Positions 6,806 to 14,244 are shown, numbered from the stretch's first letter. The stretch is DNA of 23,729 bases from Clostridiales bacterium UBA6386 (GCA_002437585.1 DJQM01000041.1:60721-84449); one strand, 5' to 3'. Notes: generated by a model from the letters alone, not told the origin. Numbers and translations are program-made.

Positions 6806-9253
6806 ATGGATAAGACGAAGAAAAAGCATATCCGCCGGTACGTCCTGTGGGGGGTGCTGGCACTGGTTGTGATCGGTCTGGCGATACTGCCCGCCCTGGC
6901 CCGGCAGCAGGATACCCAGGACGGCCCGGTGGCAAGCGTGCTGGAGACAACGGCAGCCCAAGGCTCCGTCCAGACCACCGTCCGGGGCGGCGGCACCCTG
7001 GAAGCCGGGGACGGCCAGGACATTGAGCTGCCCGCCGATGTGAAGATCACCGAATTTCTGGTGAAAAACGGCCAGGAGGTCAAGGAAGGCGACCCGGTGG
7101 CGAAAATCGACAGGGTTTCCGCCGCCACTGCCATCACGGAAGTCAGGACTTCCATGGCCGCCGTGGAAAAGCAGATGGAAACCTATTCCGATGAAAAATC
7201 CGCTTCCACCGTCACCGCCCCGGCAGGCGGCCGGGTGAAGGCCATTTACGCCAATCCCGGCGATTCCGTAGCCCAGGTGCTGGTGGAACACGGGGGGCTG
7301 GCGCTTCTGAGCCTGGACGGCCGGATGAGCGTCACCCTGGCCGTTTCCTCCCAGCTGGTGCCGGGAGATTCCATTAACGTGACCCTGGCTTCCGGGAAGA
7401 CCGTCTCCGGCCGGGTGGAATCCAACCTGAACGGAGAGCTGACCGTGACCATCGCCGACAACGGCTACGCCGTAGGCGACACCGTCACCCTGGAGGGTCT
7501 GGGTTCCGGGTCTCTGGAAATTCACAATCCCTGGCTGGCCACCGCCTTCAACGGCACGGTGTCCTCTGTGAGTGTCCGCCTGGAGCAGACGGTGTCCTCC
7601 GGGGCAAGCCTGTTTACCCTGAAGGACACGGACTACACCGCCCAGCGGGAGCTGCTGGCGCAAACCCACCGGGAATATGAGGAGCTTCTGCAGAAGCTTC
7701 TGACCTGGCAGGACACGGGCCTCATCACCGCCCCCTGCGACGGTCTGGTCTCCGGCATTGACACGGACAGTGTCCACCTGCTGGCGGCGCAGGAGGAAGA
7801 ACGCCTTACCGCGGATCTTCTGGTGGACGGCAGCGGGGAATTCCGGCTGGTGCCTCTGAGCAGCGTGACCCAGACCTGCACCGGCGATGAAAATTGCCCC
7901 CTGAAGGGTACGGATCCGAATCACAAGCCCGGCTGCCCCAAGGCCTGTCAGCACGCCACCGCCGAGGGGGTGTGTACCGCCAACGAACACTTTAACGACT
8001 GCATCATGGCCTGCACCCGGGCGGAAAATCCTGAGGATTGCCCGGCCACCGGCGCGCACCACACCGACTGCATCAAATCCTGTATTGAGACCAATCAGGA
8101 GGGCAAGTGTCCGGCAACCAAGTACCACTACGACGGCTGTATTGAAAAGTGTATCGAGGCTTCCGTCAGCGGCCAGTGCCCGGCGCATGTTCACAAAAAG
8201 GGCTGTATTGAGTCCTGCATCAGCGCGGACACCGTGGGCAAATGTACGGCAGGCCATCACAAGGCCGACTGCATCGAAAGCTGTATTGTCAGTCACTCCG
8301 CCGACGAACCCTGTCCCGCCACCAAGCACAAGGACGGCTGCTATTTCCAGAATGCCACCTACACCGGTAAAATCTTCAAGGTGGTCTCCGTGGGCGACGG
8401 CGTGCTGGTTGGCTACTGGGATTCCACCGTCTATGAGGTGGTAAAAACCGCCAGCGGCTGGGCCCGGAAGGATGGTCAGCCCTTCTCCACCAACAATTGT
8501 GTCCAGTCGGATACCATTTCCGTCGGCAGCGGAAGCTATCAGGCCGGAGACGTGCTGCTGGACATTACCGTGACCAAGGGGGATGAAAGCAGCTCCCTGG
8601 GGCTGGTAAAAATCAGTTCCTCCGGCGGCTCCCAGATGCCGAACTTTAATTTCAGCGGCATGATGGGCGGCTTCTCCATGGGCGGCGGCAGCGGCACCGG
8701 CAGCAGCACTTCCAGTCAGCTGTACAGCCTGGACGGGGACGTGCTTCTGACCGTCACCCCCCTGGACACCCTGACCGTTACCATTTCCGTGGACGAGAAG
8801 GACATCGCCAGCGTGAAGACCGGCATGACCGCCCAGCTGACCATGAACGCCCTGGCTGACGAGACCTTCGAGGGTCAGGTTACACGGGTGGGTCAGACCG
8901 GCAGCGGCAGCGGCGGCAGCAGCAAGTTCGACGTGGAGATCACCCTGTCCCGGGAAAGCGACATGCTGCCCGGCATGAGCGTTGCCGCCCAGCTGACCCT
9001 CTATGAAAAGATGGACGTGCTGACCCTGCCCGTGGCCGCCCTCCAGGACGAGGGAGGCAAGACCCTGGTCTACACCGGCAAGGACAAGAAAACCGGGGAG
9101 CTGACGAACCCCGTGGAGGTCACCACCGGCCTGTCCGACGGGGAGAACGTGGAAATTCTCTCCGGCATTGACAGCGGCACCACCGTCTACTACCGCTACT
9201 ACGACACGGTCACAGAATCCGATGCCGTGGAGACGGAACGGAGTATGTTCTGA
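6806..9253 (+). CDS. Large HlyD-like ABC exporter adaptor with a Cys/His-repeat insert
   Basis: An 815-residue paralogue of the first adaptor. It has a membrane anchor at about 12-32 and lipoyl-like halves (G-G-R-V-K-A-I-Y-A-N-P-G-D near 140). The beta-barrel and membrane-proximal parts (about 645-815) align with the first adaptor from its V-T-I-S-I-D-E segment on. Between them sits about 300 extra residues. First comes a Cys/His-rich region (residues 358-512) with seven H-x3-C units; the first six continue as C-x3-C and recur every 22-23 residues. A beta-rich segment (about 515-605) and a Gly/Ser/Met-rich linker follow. Only two of the protein's 23 Cys lie outside the repeats. The repeats would face outside the cell membrane. 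Metal binding or disulfide bonding is plausible but unproven. Confidence 0.85.
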   Translation: MDKTKKKHIRRYVLWGVLALVVIGLAILPALARQQDTQDGPVASVLETTAAQGSVQTTVRGGGTLEAGDGQDIELPADVKITEFLVKNGQEVKEGDPVAKIDRVSAATAITEVRTSMAAVEKQMETYSDEKSASTVTAPAGGRVKAIYANPGDSVAQVLVEHGGLALLSLDGRMSVTLAVSSQLVPGDSINVTLASGKTVSGRVESNLNGELTVTIADNGYAVGDTVTLEGLGSGSLEIHNPWLATAFNGTVSSVSVRLEQTVSSGASLFTLKDTDYTAQRELLAQTHREYEELLQKLLTWQDTGLITAPCDGLVSGIDTDSVHLLAAQEEERLTADLLVDGSGEFRLVPLSSVTQTCTGDENCPLKGTDPNHKPGCPKACQHATAEGVCTANEHFNDCIMACTRAENPEDCPATGAHHTDCIKSCIETNQEGKCPATKYHYDGCIEKCIEASVSGQCPAHVHKKGCIESCISADTVGKCTAGHHKADCIESCIVSHSADEPCPATKHKDGCYFQNATYTGKIFKVVSVGDGVLVGYWDSTVYEVVKTASGWARKDGQPFSTNNCVQSDTISVGSGSYQAGDVLLDITVTKGDESSSLGLVKISSSGGSQMPNFNFSGMMGGFSMGGGSGTGSSTSSQLYSLDGDVLLTVTPLDTLTVTISVDEKDIASVKTGMTAQLTMNALADETFEGQVTRVGQTGSGSGGSSKFDVEITLSRESDMLPGMSVAAQLTLYEKMDVLTLPVAALQDEGGKTLVYTGKDKKTGELTNPVEVTTGLSDGENVEILSGIDSGTTVYYRYYDTVTESDAVETERSMF
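7877..8341 (+). repeat. Tandem Cys/His-rich coding repeat inside the second adaptor
   Basis: Protein residues 358-512. After a partial C-x5-C start, seven units carry His four residues before a Cys. The unit pattern is H-x3-C-x3-C-x8or9-C, and spacing between successive leading Cys is 22, 23, 23, 22, 22 and 23. The last unit lacks the second Cys (it reads D-G-C-Y-F). Many units also share C-P-A-T before the His and C-I-E-S-C at the centre. DNA copies have diverged, so the array is not a recent expansion. Confidence 0.9.
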
Positions 9254-9266
9254 GGCGGTAAGGAAT

Positions 9267-9314
9267 AAAAAGCACCCCTTCTCCGGAAAGCCTCCGGCGA
9301 GGGGGTGTTTTTTT
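9267..9314 (+). terminator. Rho-independent terminator of the ABC export operon
   Basis: AAAAAGCACCCC (9267-9278) pairs with GGGGGTG (9301-9307) and the following run of seven T. An inner CCGG pair closes the stem. It starts 14 bases after the adaptor stop. Confidence 0.85.
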
Positions 9315-9338
9315 GTTTGGAAGGCTGTGATTAATATG

Positions 9339-9564
9339 TGTCATTGCGAGGAGGCCAGCGGCCGACGTGGCAATCCGTATCCCTGCCTTCTCCTGAGAGG
9401 AGTGGTGCTCCGCACAGCGAATCAAAATCCAAATGATTGCCAGTGGCAATCATACCATAATGTGCAGGTGCCGGTCGGTCGGATGAGTTCACTACCGGAA
9501 CCATCAAAAGGGAGCCAAGGGGAACGGATTGCCACACCAGTGTGAGCACTGGTTCGCAATGACA
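9339..9564. repeat. MITE-like intergenic repeat, copy 2 (226 bp)
   Basis: Bounded by TGTCATTGCGA on the left and TCGCAATGACA on the right. The first 40 bases (9339-9378) are an exact reverse complement of the last 40 bases of the copy ending at 23651. Inside there is a perfect 9-bp inverted pair ATGATTGCC/GGCAATCAT (9433-9453). The surrounding module (about 9399-9474) recurs in inverted and diverged form at about 23519-23592. No coding gene is credible here and no clear target-site duplication is seen. Confidence 0.85.
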
Positions 9565-9583
9565 TACTTCTATTTCTGCGCGG

Positions 9584-9612
9584 AAAAAGCGGGCGGCCGA
9601 TTGGCCGCCCGC
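9584..9612 (-). terminator. Rho-independent terminator after guaB
   Basis: Read on the minus strand, GCGGGCGGCC and GGCCGCCCGC (9589-9612) form a perfect 10-bp stem with a 4-base loop, followed by five T (plus-strand AAAAA at 9584-9588). It lies 28 bases beyond the guaB stop. Confidence 0.9.
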
Positions 9613-9640
9613 ACAGGAAAATCTATCGTTTGCGCAACAA

Positions 9641-11146
9641 TCACTTCACATTGGAGGTCGAGCGCAGGGTCACGTCATGGGCGCCGCCCTCGACAATGGA
9701 CACCGAGGACACCAGAGTCAGCTTGGCCTCCCGCTGCAGGTCGGGAATGGTGGTCACGCCTACGTTGCACATGGTGGAGCGGACTTTGTAGAGGGAACCC
9801 TCCACGTTGTCATGGAGGGAACCGGCGTAGGTGACATAGGAATCCACGCCCTCCTCAAAGCTCAGCTTGGTGGAGCCGCCCAGGTCGTAACGCTGCCAGT
9901 TCCGGGCCCGGTTGGAGCCTTCGCCCCAGTACTCCTTCATATACGCGCCGTTTACCATGACCTTGTTGGTGGGAGACTCGTCGAACCGGGCGAAGTACCG
10001 ACCCAGCATCAGAAAATCCGCGCCCATGGCCAGCGCCAGGGTCATGTGATAATCGTGAACAATGCCGCCGTCGGAGCAGATGGGCACATAAATGCCGGTC
10101 TCCCGGAAGTACGCGTCACGAGCCGCGGCCACCTCGATGAGAGCCGTGGCCTGACCGCGGCCGATGCCCTTGGTCTCCCGGGTGATGCAGATGGAGCCGC
10201 CGCCGATGCCCACCTTCACGAAGTCCGCCCCGGCCTTGGCCAGGAACAAAAAGCCGTCCCGATCGACTACGTTGCCCGCGCCGATCTTCACGGTGTCGCC
10301 GTAGGTGTCCCGCACCCATTGGATGGTCTTCTCCTGCCAGCAGGTATAGCCCTCGGAGGAATCGATGACCAGCACGTCCGCCCCGGCCTGAAGCAAAGCG
10401 GGGACACGGGCGGCGTAGTCACGGGTGTTGATGCCCGCGCCCACCAGGTACCGCTTCTTGCTATCCAGCAGCTCCAGGGGGTTGGCCTTATGGGAGGCGT
10501 AGTCCTTCCGGAAGACGAAATACAGAAGATGATCGTTCTCGTCCACAATGGGCAGGCTGTTCAGCTTGTTCTCCCAGATGATGTCGTTGGCCTCCTTCAG
10601 GGTGGTCTCCTTGGGGGCGGTGACGAGCTTGGCGCGGGGGGTCATGAAGTCACAGACCTTGTCCGTCGGCTCCATCCGGGAAACCCGGTAGTCCCGGCTG
10701 GTGACGATGCCCAGGAGCTTTCCGTTGGCGGTGCCGTCGGCGGTGATGGCCACGGTGGAGAAGCCGTTTCTGGCCTTCAGCGCCAGCACATCCGCCAGGG
10801 TGGCCTCCGGGGTCAGATTGGAAGCGGAGGTGACGAAGCCCGCCTTGTAGCCCTTGACCTTGGCAACCATGGCCGCCTGATTCTCGATGCTCTGGGAGCC
10901 GAAAATGAAGCTGATGCCGCCCTCCTTGGCCAGGGCGATGGCCAGGGTGTCGTTGGAAACGGACTGCATGACGGCGGAGGTCAGAGGCACGTTCAGGCTG
11001 AGAGCAGGCTCCTCCACGCCCTTGCGGTACTTGACCAGGGGGGTTTTCAGACTGACCCGGTCGGGGACGCAATCCTCGGAGGTGTAGCCGGGGATGAGCA
11101 GGTACTCGCTGAAGGTGTGGCTGGGTTCCGGATAATAGTAAGCCAT
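9641..11146 (-). CDS. guaB: IMP dehydrogenase
   Basis: A 501-residue enzyme that oxidises IMP to XMP with NAD+, the first committed step of GMP synthesis. The TIM barrel is interrupted by a CBS pair (about residues 105-225, including G-I-V-T-S-R-D and S-L-P-I-V-D-E). The catalytic loop is G-I-G-G-G-S-I-C-I-T-R with Cys320; the usual G-P-G-S-I-C-T-T-R differs at two places, while the Thr two residues after the Cys is kept. The Arg-Tyr pair of the flap is present at 419-420 in W-Q-R-Y-D, which argues against GMP reductase. The flap sequence is of a divergent type. ATG at 11146 has AGGAGGAA just upstream on the minus strand. Confidence 0.9.
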   Translation of the reverse strand: MAYYYPEPSHTFSEYLLIPGYTSEDCVPDRVSLKTPLVKYRKGVEEPALSLNVPLTSAVMQSVSNDTLAIALAKEGGISFIFGSQSIENQAAMVAKVKGYKAGFVTSASNLTPEATLADVLALKARNGFSTVAITADGTANGKLLGIVTSRDYRVSRMEPTDKVCDFMTPRAKLVTAPKETTLKEANDIIWENKLNSLPIVDENDHLLYFVFRKDYASHKANPLELLDSKKRYLVGAGINTRDYAARVPALLQAGADVLVIDSSEGYTCWQEKTIQWVRDTYGDTVKIGAGNVVDRDGFLFLAKAGADFVKVGIGGGSICITRETKGIGRGQATALIEVAAARDAYFRETGIYVPICSDGGIVHDYHMTLALAMGADFLMLGRYFARFDESPTNKVMVNGAYMKEYWGEGSNRARNWQRYDLGGSTKLSFEEGVDSYVTYAGSLHDNVEGSLYKVRSTMCNVGVTTIPDLQREAKLTLVSSVSIVEGGAHDVTLRSTSNVK

Positions 11147-11170
11147 TGGGGAGTTCCTCCTGTTTCTTTG

Positions 11171-11203
11171 AAATAATTTATGTAAGGATGACTGAAATTA
11201 TTT
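11171..11203 (-). promoter_or_regulatory. Inverted repeat in the guaB upstream region
   Basis: AAATAATTT (11171-11179) and AAATTATTT (11195-11203) are exact reverse complements 15 bases apart, about 25 bases before the guaB start. This AT-rich dyad sits where promoter and operator elements are expected and could bind a repressor. I do not recognise a known purine-regulator site. Confidence 0.45.
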
Positions 11204-11224
11204 AGGGAGACTGTCATGGAACCA

Positions 11225-11477
11225 TGTCATTGCGAGGAGGCCAGTGGCCGACGTGGCAATCCGTTTCCTTCGTTCCCCCTTGGCTCCCACTTTGGGGGAG
11301 CTGTCACGAAGTGACTGAGAGGGTAAAAATCGCCCTCTCCGCCCCGACCGGGCACCTCTCCCATAGGGAGGGGCAAGTTGCCCTCATCCGTCACGGCTGC
11401 GCCGTGCCACCGTCCCCGGAGGGGAAGGCAGGAGTTACGGATTGCCACACCAGCGTGCGCGCTGGTTCGCAATGACA
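11225..11477. repeat. MITE-like intergenic repeat, copy 3 (253 bp)
   Basis: Starts with TGTCATTGCGAGGAGGCC and ends with TCGCAATGACA; the last 40 bases resemble those of copy 2. Its centre differs from copy 2. At 11378-11411 there is a 34-base module containing CACGGCTGCGCCGTG that is identical to 23492-23525 in the last copy. It fills the gap between the yitT-like gene and guaB. Confidence 0.85.
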
Positions 11478-11517
11478 GCGGATTTTTCAGCTTTTTGACA
11501 TACTGAATTTTAGGATA

Positions 11518-11538
11518 AGGGCGGCCAATGGCCGCCCT
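11518..11538 (-). terminator. Hairpin after the YitT-family gene
   Basis: AGGGCGGCC (11518-11526) and GGCCGCCCT (11530-11538) form a perfect 9-bp stem with a 3-base loop, starting 5 bases beyond the stop codon on the minus strand. The T-rich tail is weak (TTATCC then TAAAATT). It shares its core with the terminators at 2926 and 9584. Confidence 0.65.
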
Positions 11539-11543
11539 ATCTT

Positions 11544-12464
11544 TTACAGTGTTTTTCCGTCGCCGGAGTCCAGCACCTCCGCAACCTCCTTGCCGGAGGA
11601 GCTGAGCTTGCGGAAATTGCCCAGAATCTCGCTGACGGGGTTGACGATGGCGAAGGTATTGGGGTACTGGCGGATGATCTGGTTCACCGCGGCCACCTGG
11701 GTCTTGTTCACCACGCACAGCAGCACGCTGGTCTCCCGGCCGGAATACATGCCCTTTCCGGGGATCAGGGTGGTGGTATGGTGGATGTTTTTGATGATCG
11801 CCCTGGAGATTTCCTCCGGGTAGTCGGTGATGATCTCAAAGGCAATGGCAGACCGGCCGGATTTCATCAGCCGCTCGCCTACGGTGGTGGACATAAAGCT
11901 GTAGAGAATGCACAGGATCACCGGCTCCATCTGATAGCCGTAGACAAAATAGCTGCAAATGGCCACGCAGGCATTCAGGGCAAAGGTAACTCCGAAAAAA
12001 CCCATCTGCGGGGAATGCTTATGGACAATGGCGGAAACGAAATCCGTACCGCCGGTATAGGCGCTGGCTCTGACCAGGATGGAATAGACGTAGCCCTGGA
12101 TCACACCGGCAACCAGGGGACCCAGAATTTTGCTGGTGCCGTTTTCCGTGGAGTAGGCGAAGGCGGAAAGATCCACATGATCCAGTAGAATCAGTCCCAG
12201 GGAGAAGGTGATAACGTAGACCATGCTCCGCAGGGCAATGGGCTTGCTGACGTCAACATAGCACCAGATGGCCAGGGGCACGTTGACCAGCAGGCTCAGA
12301 TAGCCCACACTGATACCGGTGATGTACTGGATCATGGTGCAGATACCATTCAGGCCGGAAGGGGCAAACTGATTGGGAAAGACGAACAGCTGATAGTTCA
12401 TCGCGCCGATCATCGCCACACCGGCAATGACCAGATACGTCCAAAGTTTTTTCGCAGTGTGCAT
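11544..12464 (-). CDS. YitT family membrane protein with DUF2179 domain
   Basis: A 306-residue protein: five or so membrane segments in residues 10-200 (including G-A-M-N-Y-Q-L-F-V-F-P-N-Q-F-A-P-S-G and Y-T-G-G-T-D), then a soluble C-terminal DUF2179 domain (about 215-290) with T-T-L-I-P-G-K-G-M-Y-S-G-R-E. This matches the YitT family, common and often multicopy in Firmicutes. Its function is unknown, though transport is suspected from the topology. The ribosome binding site AGGAAGG lies 6 bases before the ATG on the minus strand, and a promoter is visible upstream. It is divergent from dnaA. Confidence 0.88.
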   Translation of the reverse strand: MHTAKKLWTYLVIAGVAMIGAMNYQLFVFPNQFAPSGLNGICTMIQYITGISVGYLSLLVNVPLAIWCYVDVSKPIALRSMVYVITFSLGLILLDHVDLSAFAYSTENGTSKILGPLVAGVIQGYVYSILVRASAYTGGTDFVSAIVHKHSPQMGFFGVTFALNACVAICSYFVYGYQMEPVILCILYSFMSTTVGERLMKSGRSAIAFEIITDYPEEISRAIIKNIHHTTTLIPGKGMYSGRETSVLLCVVNKTQVAAVNQIIRQYPNTFAIVNPVSEILGNFRKLSSSGKEVAEVLDSGDGKTL

Positions 12465-12483
12465 AGGTACCTTCCTGTGACGG

Positions 12484-12503
12484 CAGCCCTTTTTTCCGGG
12501 CTG
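12484..12503 (-). other. Small hairpin in the yitT-like leader
   Basis: CAGCCC (12484-12489) and GGGCTG (12498-12503) pair around an 8-base loop, 20 bases before the start codon of the minus-strand gene. It could affect leader folding. There is no clear terminator or riboswitch structure. Confidence 0.35.
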
Positions 12504-12524
12504 TCGAGTGTTGCTTAATAATGG

Positions 12525-12553
12525 ATTTTAACATAGGTTATTTCAGCGGTCAA
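12525..12553 (-). promoter_or_regulatory. Sigma-A-type promoter of the YitT-family gene
   Basis: On the minus strand TTGACC (plus 12548-12553) and TAAAAT (plus 12525-12530) are separated by exactly 17 bases. This is one of the best promoter matches in the window and faces the yitT-like gene. Confidence 0.72.
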
Positions 12554-12703
12554 GAAGGAATTTGACGAAAAAGACAGGCCAAAAAATCCCCGATGCAGGG
12601 GGTATGTCCATGACTCTTTCCGGGAAATACAAATGTCCTTCCGCCGCCCTCCCGTTCTTCGGCAATTCGTGGGGTTCTTCCTTTATTTTTCCCTAAAAAT
12701 TCC
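12554..12703. other. Region between the divergent yitT-like and dnaA promoters
   Basis: I see no gene and no strong DnaA box. The right half is T-rich, ending at the dnaA promoter. Confidence 0.4.
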
Positions 12704-12732
12704 TTGTGTTTTCTAGTGAAATGTGATAAAAT
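12704..12732 (+). promoter_or_regulatory. dnaA promoter
   Basis: TTGTGT (12704-12709) and TAAAAT (12727-12732) are 17 bases apart, giving a leader of about 175 bases before dnaA. A T-rich stretch lies just upstream of the -35. No DnaA box was seen nearby, which leaves autoregulation uncertain. Confidence 0.65.
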
Positions 12733-12750
12733 TTAGGTTGAAAGATTGTG

Positions 12751-12781
12751 CCCGGAACGCGGTACGCGTGTTCTTTCCGGG
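12751..12781 (+). other. First hairpin in the dnaA leader
   Basis: CCCGGAA (12751-12757) and TTCCGGG (12775-12781) are exact reverse complements with an inner pairing around GCG/CGC. A perfect 12-bp palindrome, ACGCAGCTGCGT, lies a little further on at 12814-12825. Both would fold in the dnaA mRNA leader. Confidence 0.5.
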
Positions 12782-12837
12782 TGAGACAAACGAAGGAAAT
12801 TCTGCACAGTCTGACGCAGCTGCGTGGAATCATCTAA

Positions 12838-12890
12838 GGCGGCACCGCACAATTGAGCGAAGCGCGCAGATACAATTGTGCGGTGCCGCC
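12838..12890 (+). promoter_or_regulatory. Perfect 18-bp hairpin just upstream of the dnaA ribosome binding site
   Basis: GGCGGCACCGCACAATTG (12838-12855) pairs perfectly with 12873-12890 around a 17-base loop. The stem ends 12 bases before the AAAGGAG ribosome binding site (12903-12908) and is followed by seven A, not T, so it is not a terminator. It may stabilise the mRNA, protect against 5' decay or bind a regulator; it may also be a mobile palindromic repeat. Confidence 0.7.
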
Positions 12891-12915
12891 GCAAAAAAAC
12901 GGAAAGGAGCCGAGT

Positions 12916-14229
12916 ATGTATTCATCCGCCTATGTCTGGGCAAAGGTTCTCAGCTATATTGAAGAACGTCTGGGGGCTGTGACCATTTCCGCCTGGCTGG
13001 ACGACGCCGAGGTGGTAGAGCTGAACGAAAATAACCTGATCCTCTATTCCCCCTCGGACTTCCGCCGGGAGATCATCCGCCGCCGGTGCACCGACCTGAT
13101 CCAGGACGCTCTGAAGGAGATTTTCAATTCCGACGCAAAGCTCCTGGTTTACGGCGATGAGGAAATGGACGCCCGGAAGCAGAAGGGCAAGTCTCCCACG
13201 GCCATGGACTTCAATCCCCAGTTCACCTTCGACAATTTCGTGGTAGGCCCGTCCAACCGGTTTGCCTACTCCGCCGCCATTGCCGTGTCCAAGACCCCGG
13301 GGCAGGTGTACAATCCCCTGTTCATCTACGGCCCGCCCGGCGTGGGCAAGACCCATCTGCTCTACGCCATCGCCAACGGCATCCGCAAGGAAAACCCGGA
13401 CGCCAACATCGTCTACATCAAGGGCGACCAGTTCACCAACGAACTGATCGACGCCATCAAAAGCGGCCGGAACATCGAGTTCCGGAGCAAATACCGGGAA
13501 GCCGACCTGTTCCTGGTGGATGATATTCAGTTCATCGCCGGCAAGGAATCCACCCAGGAGGAATTTTTCCATACCTTCAACAAGCTCTACGAGGAACACA
13601 AGCAGATCGTCCTGACCTCCGACCGGAAGCCCGACGATATGCTCACCCTGGAGGAGCGGCTGCGCAGCCGGTTCCTTTGGGGTCTGACCGCGGACATCAA
13701 CCCCCCGGACTACGAGACCCGGATGGCTATCTTAAAAAACAAGGCCAAGCAGCTGGGACTGACTCTGGACGACGACGTGTGCAACTACATTGCCGTGAAC
13801 ATTACCTCTAACGTCCGGCAGATCGAGGGCACGGTGAAGAAGATCCTTGCTTACCGGGACTTAAACAACATGCCCCTGGATCTTCCCAACATTTCCCGTG
13901 CCATCGACGACATGTTCAAGAGCGAGGGCAACGCCCTGCCCACCCCCGGTCTCATCGTCACCCAGGTGTGCAAGTTCTACAATGTGGACGAGTCCGTCCT
14001 CCGGGGTACCCAGAAGAACAAGGGTACCGCCGAAGCCCGGCAGACGGCCATGTACTTAATCCGGAAGCTGACGAACCTGAGCCTTCCCGAAATCGGCAAG
14101 GAATTTGGCCGGGATCACTCCACCGTGCTCTACGCCATCCGCAAGGTGGAGGTGGCTCTGAAAAACGGGGATACCACCGTCCAGAACAACATCCGGGATA
14201 TTACCGCCAATATCAATTCGTGCCTGTAG
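12916..14229 (+). CDS. dnaA: Chromosomal replication initiator DnaA
   Basis: A 437-residue AAA+ initiator that binds DnaA boxes in oriC and opens the origin. Domain I (about 1-75) is followed by a short linker. The AAA+ core has Walker A G-P-P-G-V-G-K-T at 139-146 and Walker B with Asp202-Asp203 in F-L-V-D-D-I-Q-F. Domain IV (about 345-437) carries the DNA-binding signature G-R-D-H-S-T-V-L-Y-A near 398-407. The length is close to the Bacillus protein. ATG 12916 has AAAGGAG at 12903-12908, 7 bases upstream; a TTG further left gives an implausible extension through the leader hairpin. The adjacent origin confirms the identity. Confidence 0.97.
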   Translation: MYSSAYVWAKVLSYIEERLGAVTISAWLDDAEVVELNENNLILYSPSDFRREIIRRRCTDLIQDALKEIFNSDAKLLVYGDEEMDARKQKGKSPTAMDFNPQFTFDNFVVGPSNRFAYSAAIAVSKTPGQVYNPLFIYGPPGVGKTHLLYAIANGIRKENPDANIVYIKGDQFTNELIDAIKSGRNIEFRSKYREADLFLVDDIQFIAGKESTQEEFFHTFNKLYEEHKQIVLTSDRKPDDMLTLEERLRSRFLWGLTADINPPDYETRMAILKNKAKQLGLTLDDDVCNYIAVNITSNVRQIEGTVKKILAYRDLNNMPLDLPNISRAIDDMFKSEGNALPTPGLIVTQVCKFYNVDESVLRGTQKNKGTAEARQTAMYLIRKLTNLSLPEIGKEFGRDHSTVLYAIRKVEVALKNGDTTVQNNIRDITANINSCL

Positions 14230-14244
14230 CGGCGAGTCGCCGCT
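14228..14244 (+). terminator. Hairpin overlapping the dnaA stop codon
   Basis: AGCGGCG (14228-14234) and CGCCGCT (14238-14244) pair around three bases, overlapping the TAG stop. There is no T-run directly after it. A second dyad, GGTCT/AGACC, follows at about 14264-14282, with T-rich sequence near 14299-14309. Together they may end dnaA transcription imperfectly. Confidence 0.35.

Noticed and set aside
6719..8329. 536-codon minus-strand frame opposite the second adaptor
   Set aside because: Gly-rich shadow with no ribosome binding site; the adaptor frame has domains and fits the operon.
9168..9545. 125-codon frame running from the adaptor's end through the terminator into repeat copy 2
   Set aside because: It overlaps a clear gene, crosses a strong terminator and ends in repeat DNA.
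9677..11176. 499-codon plus-strand frame opposite guaB
   Set aside because: Low-complexity Gly/His/Val-rich translation, and guaB on the other strand has complete IMPDH motifs.
11147..11224. Purine riboswitch before guaB
   Set aside because: The leader is too short for an aptamer and shows no conserved purine-riboswitch core.
11224..11475. 83-codon frame across repeat copy 3
   Set aside because: Its ends coincide with the repeat ends; it reads the element itself.
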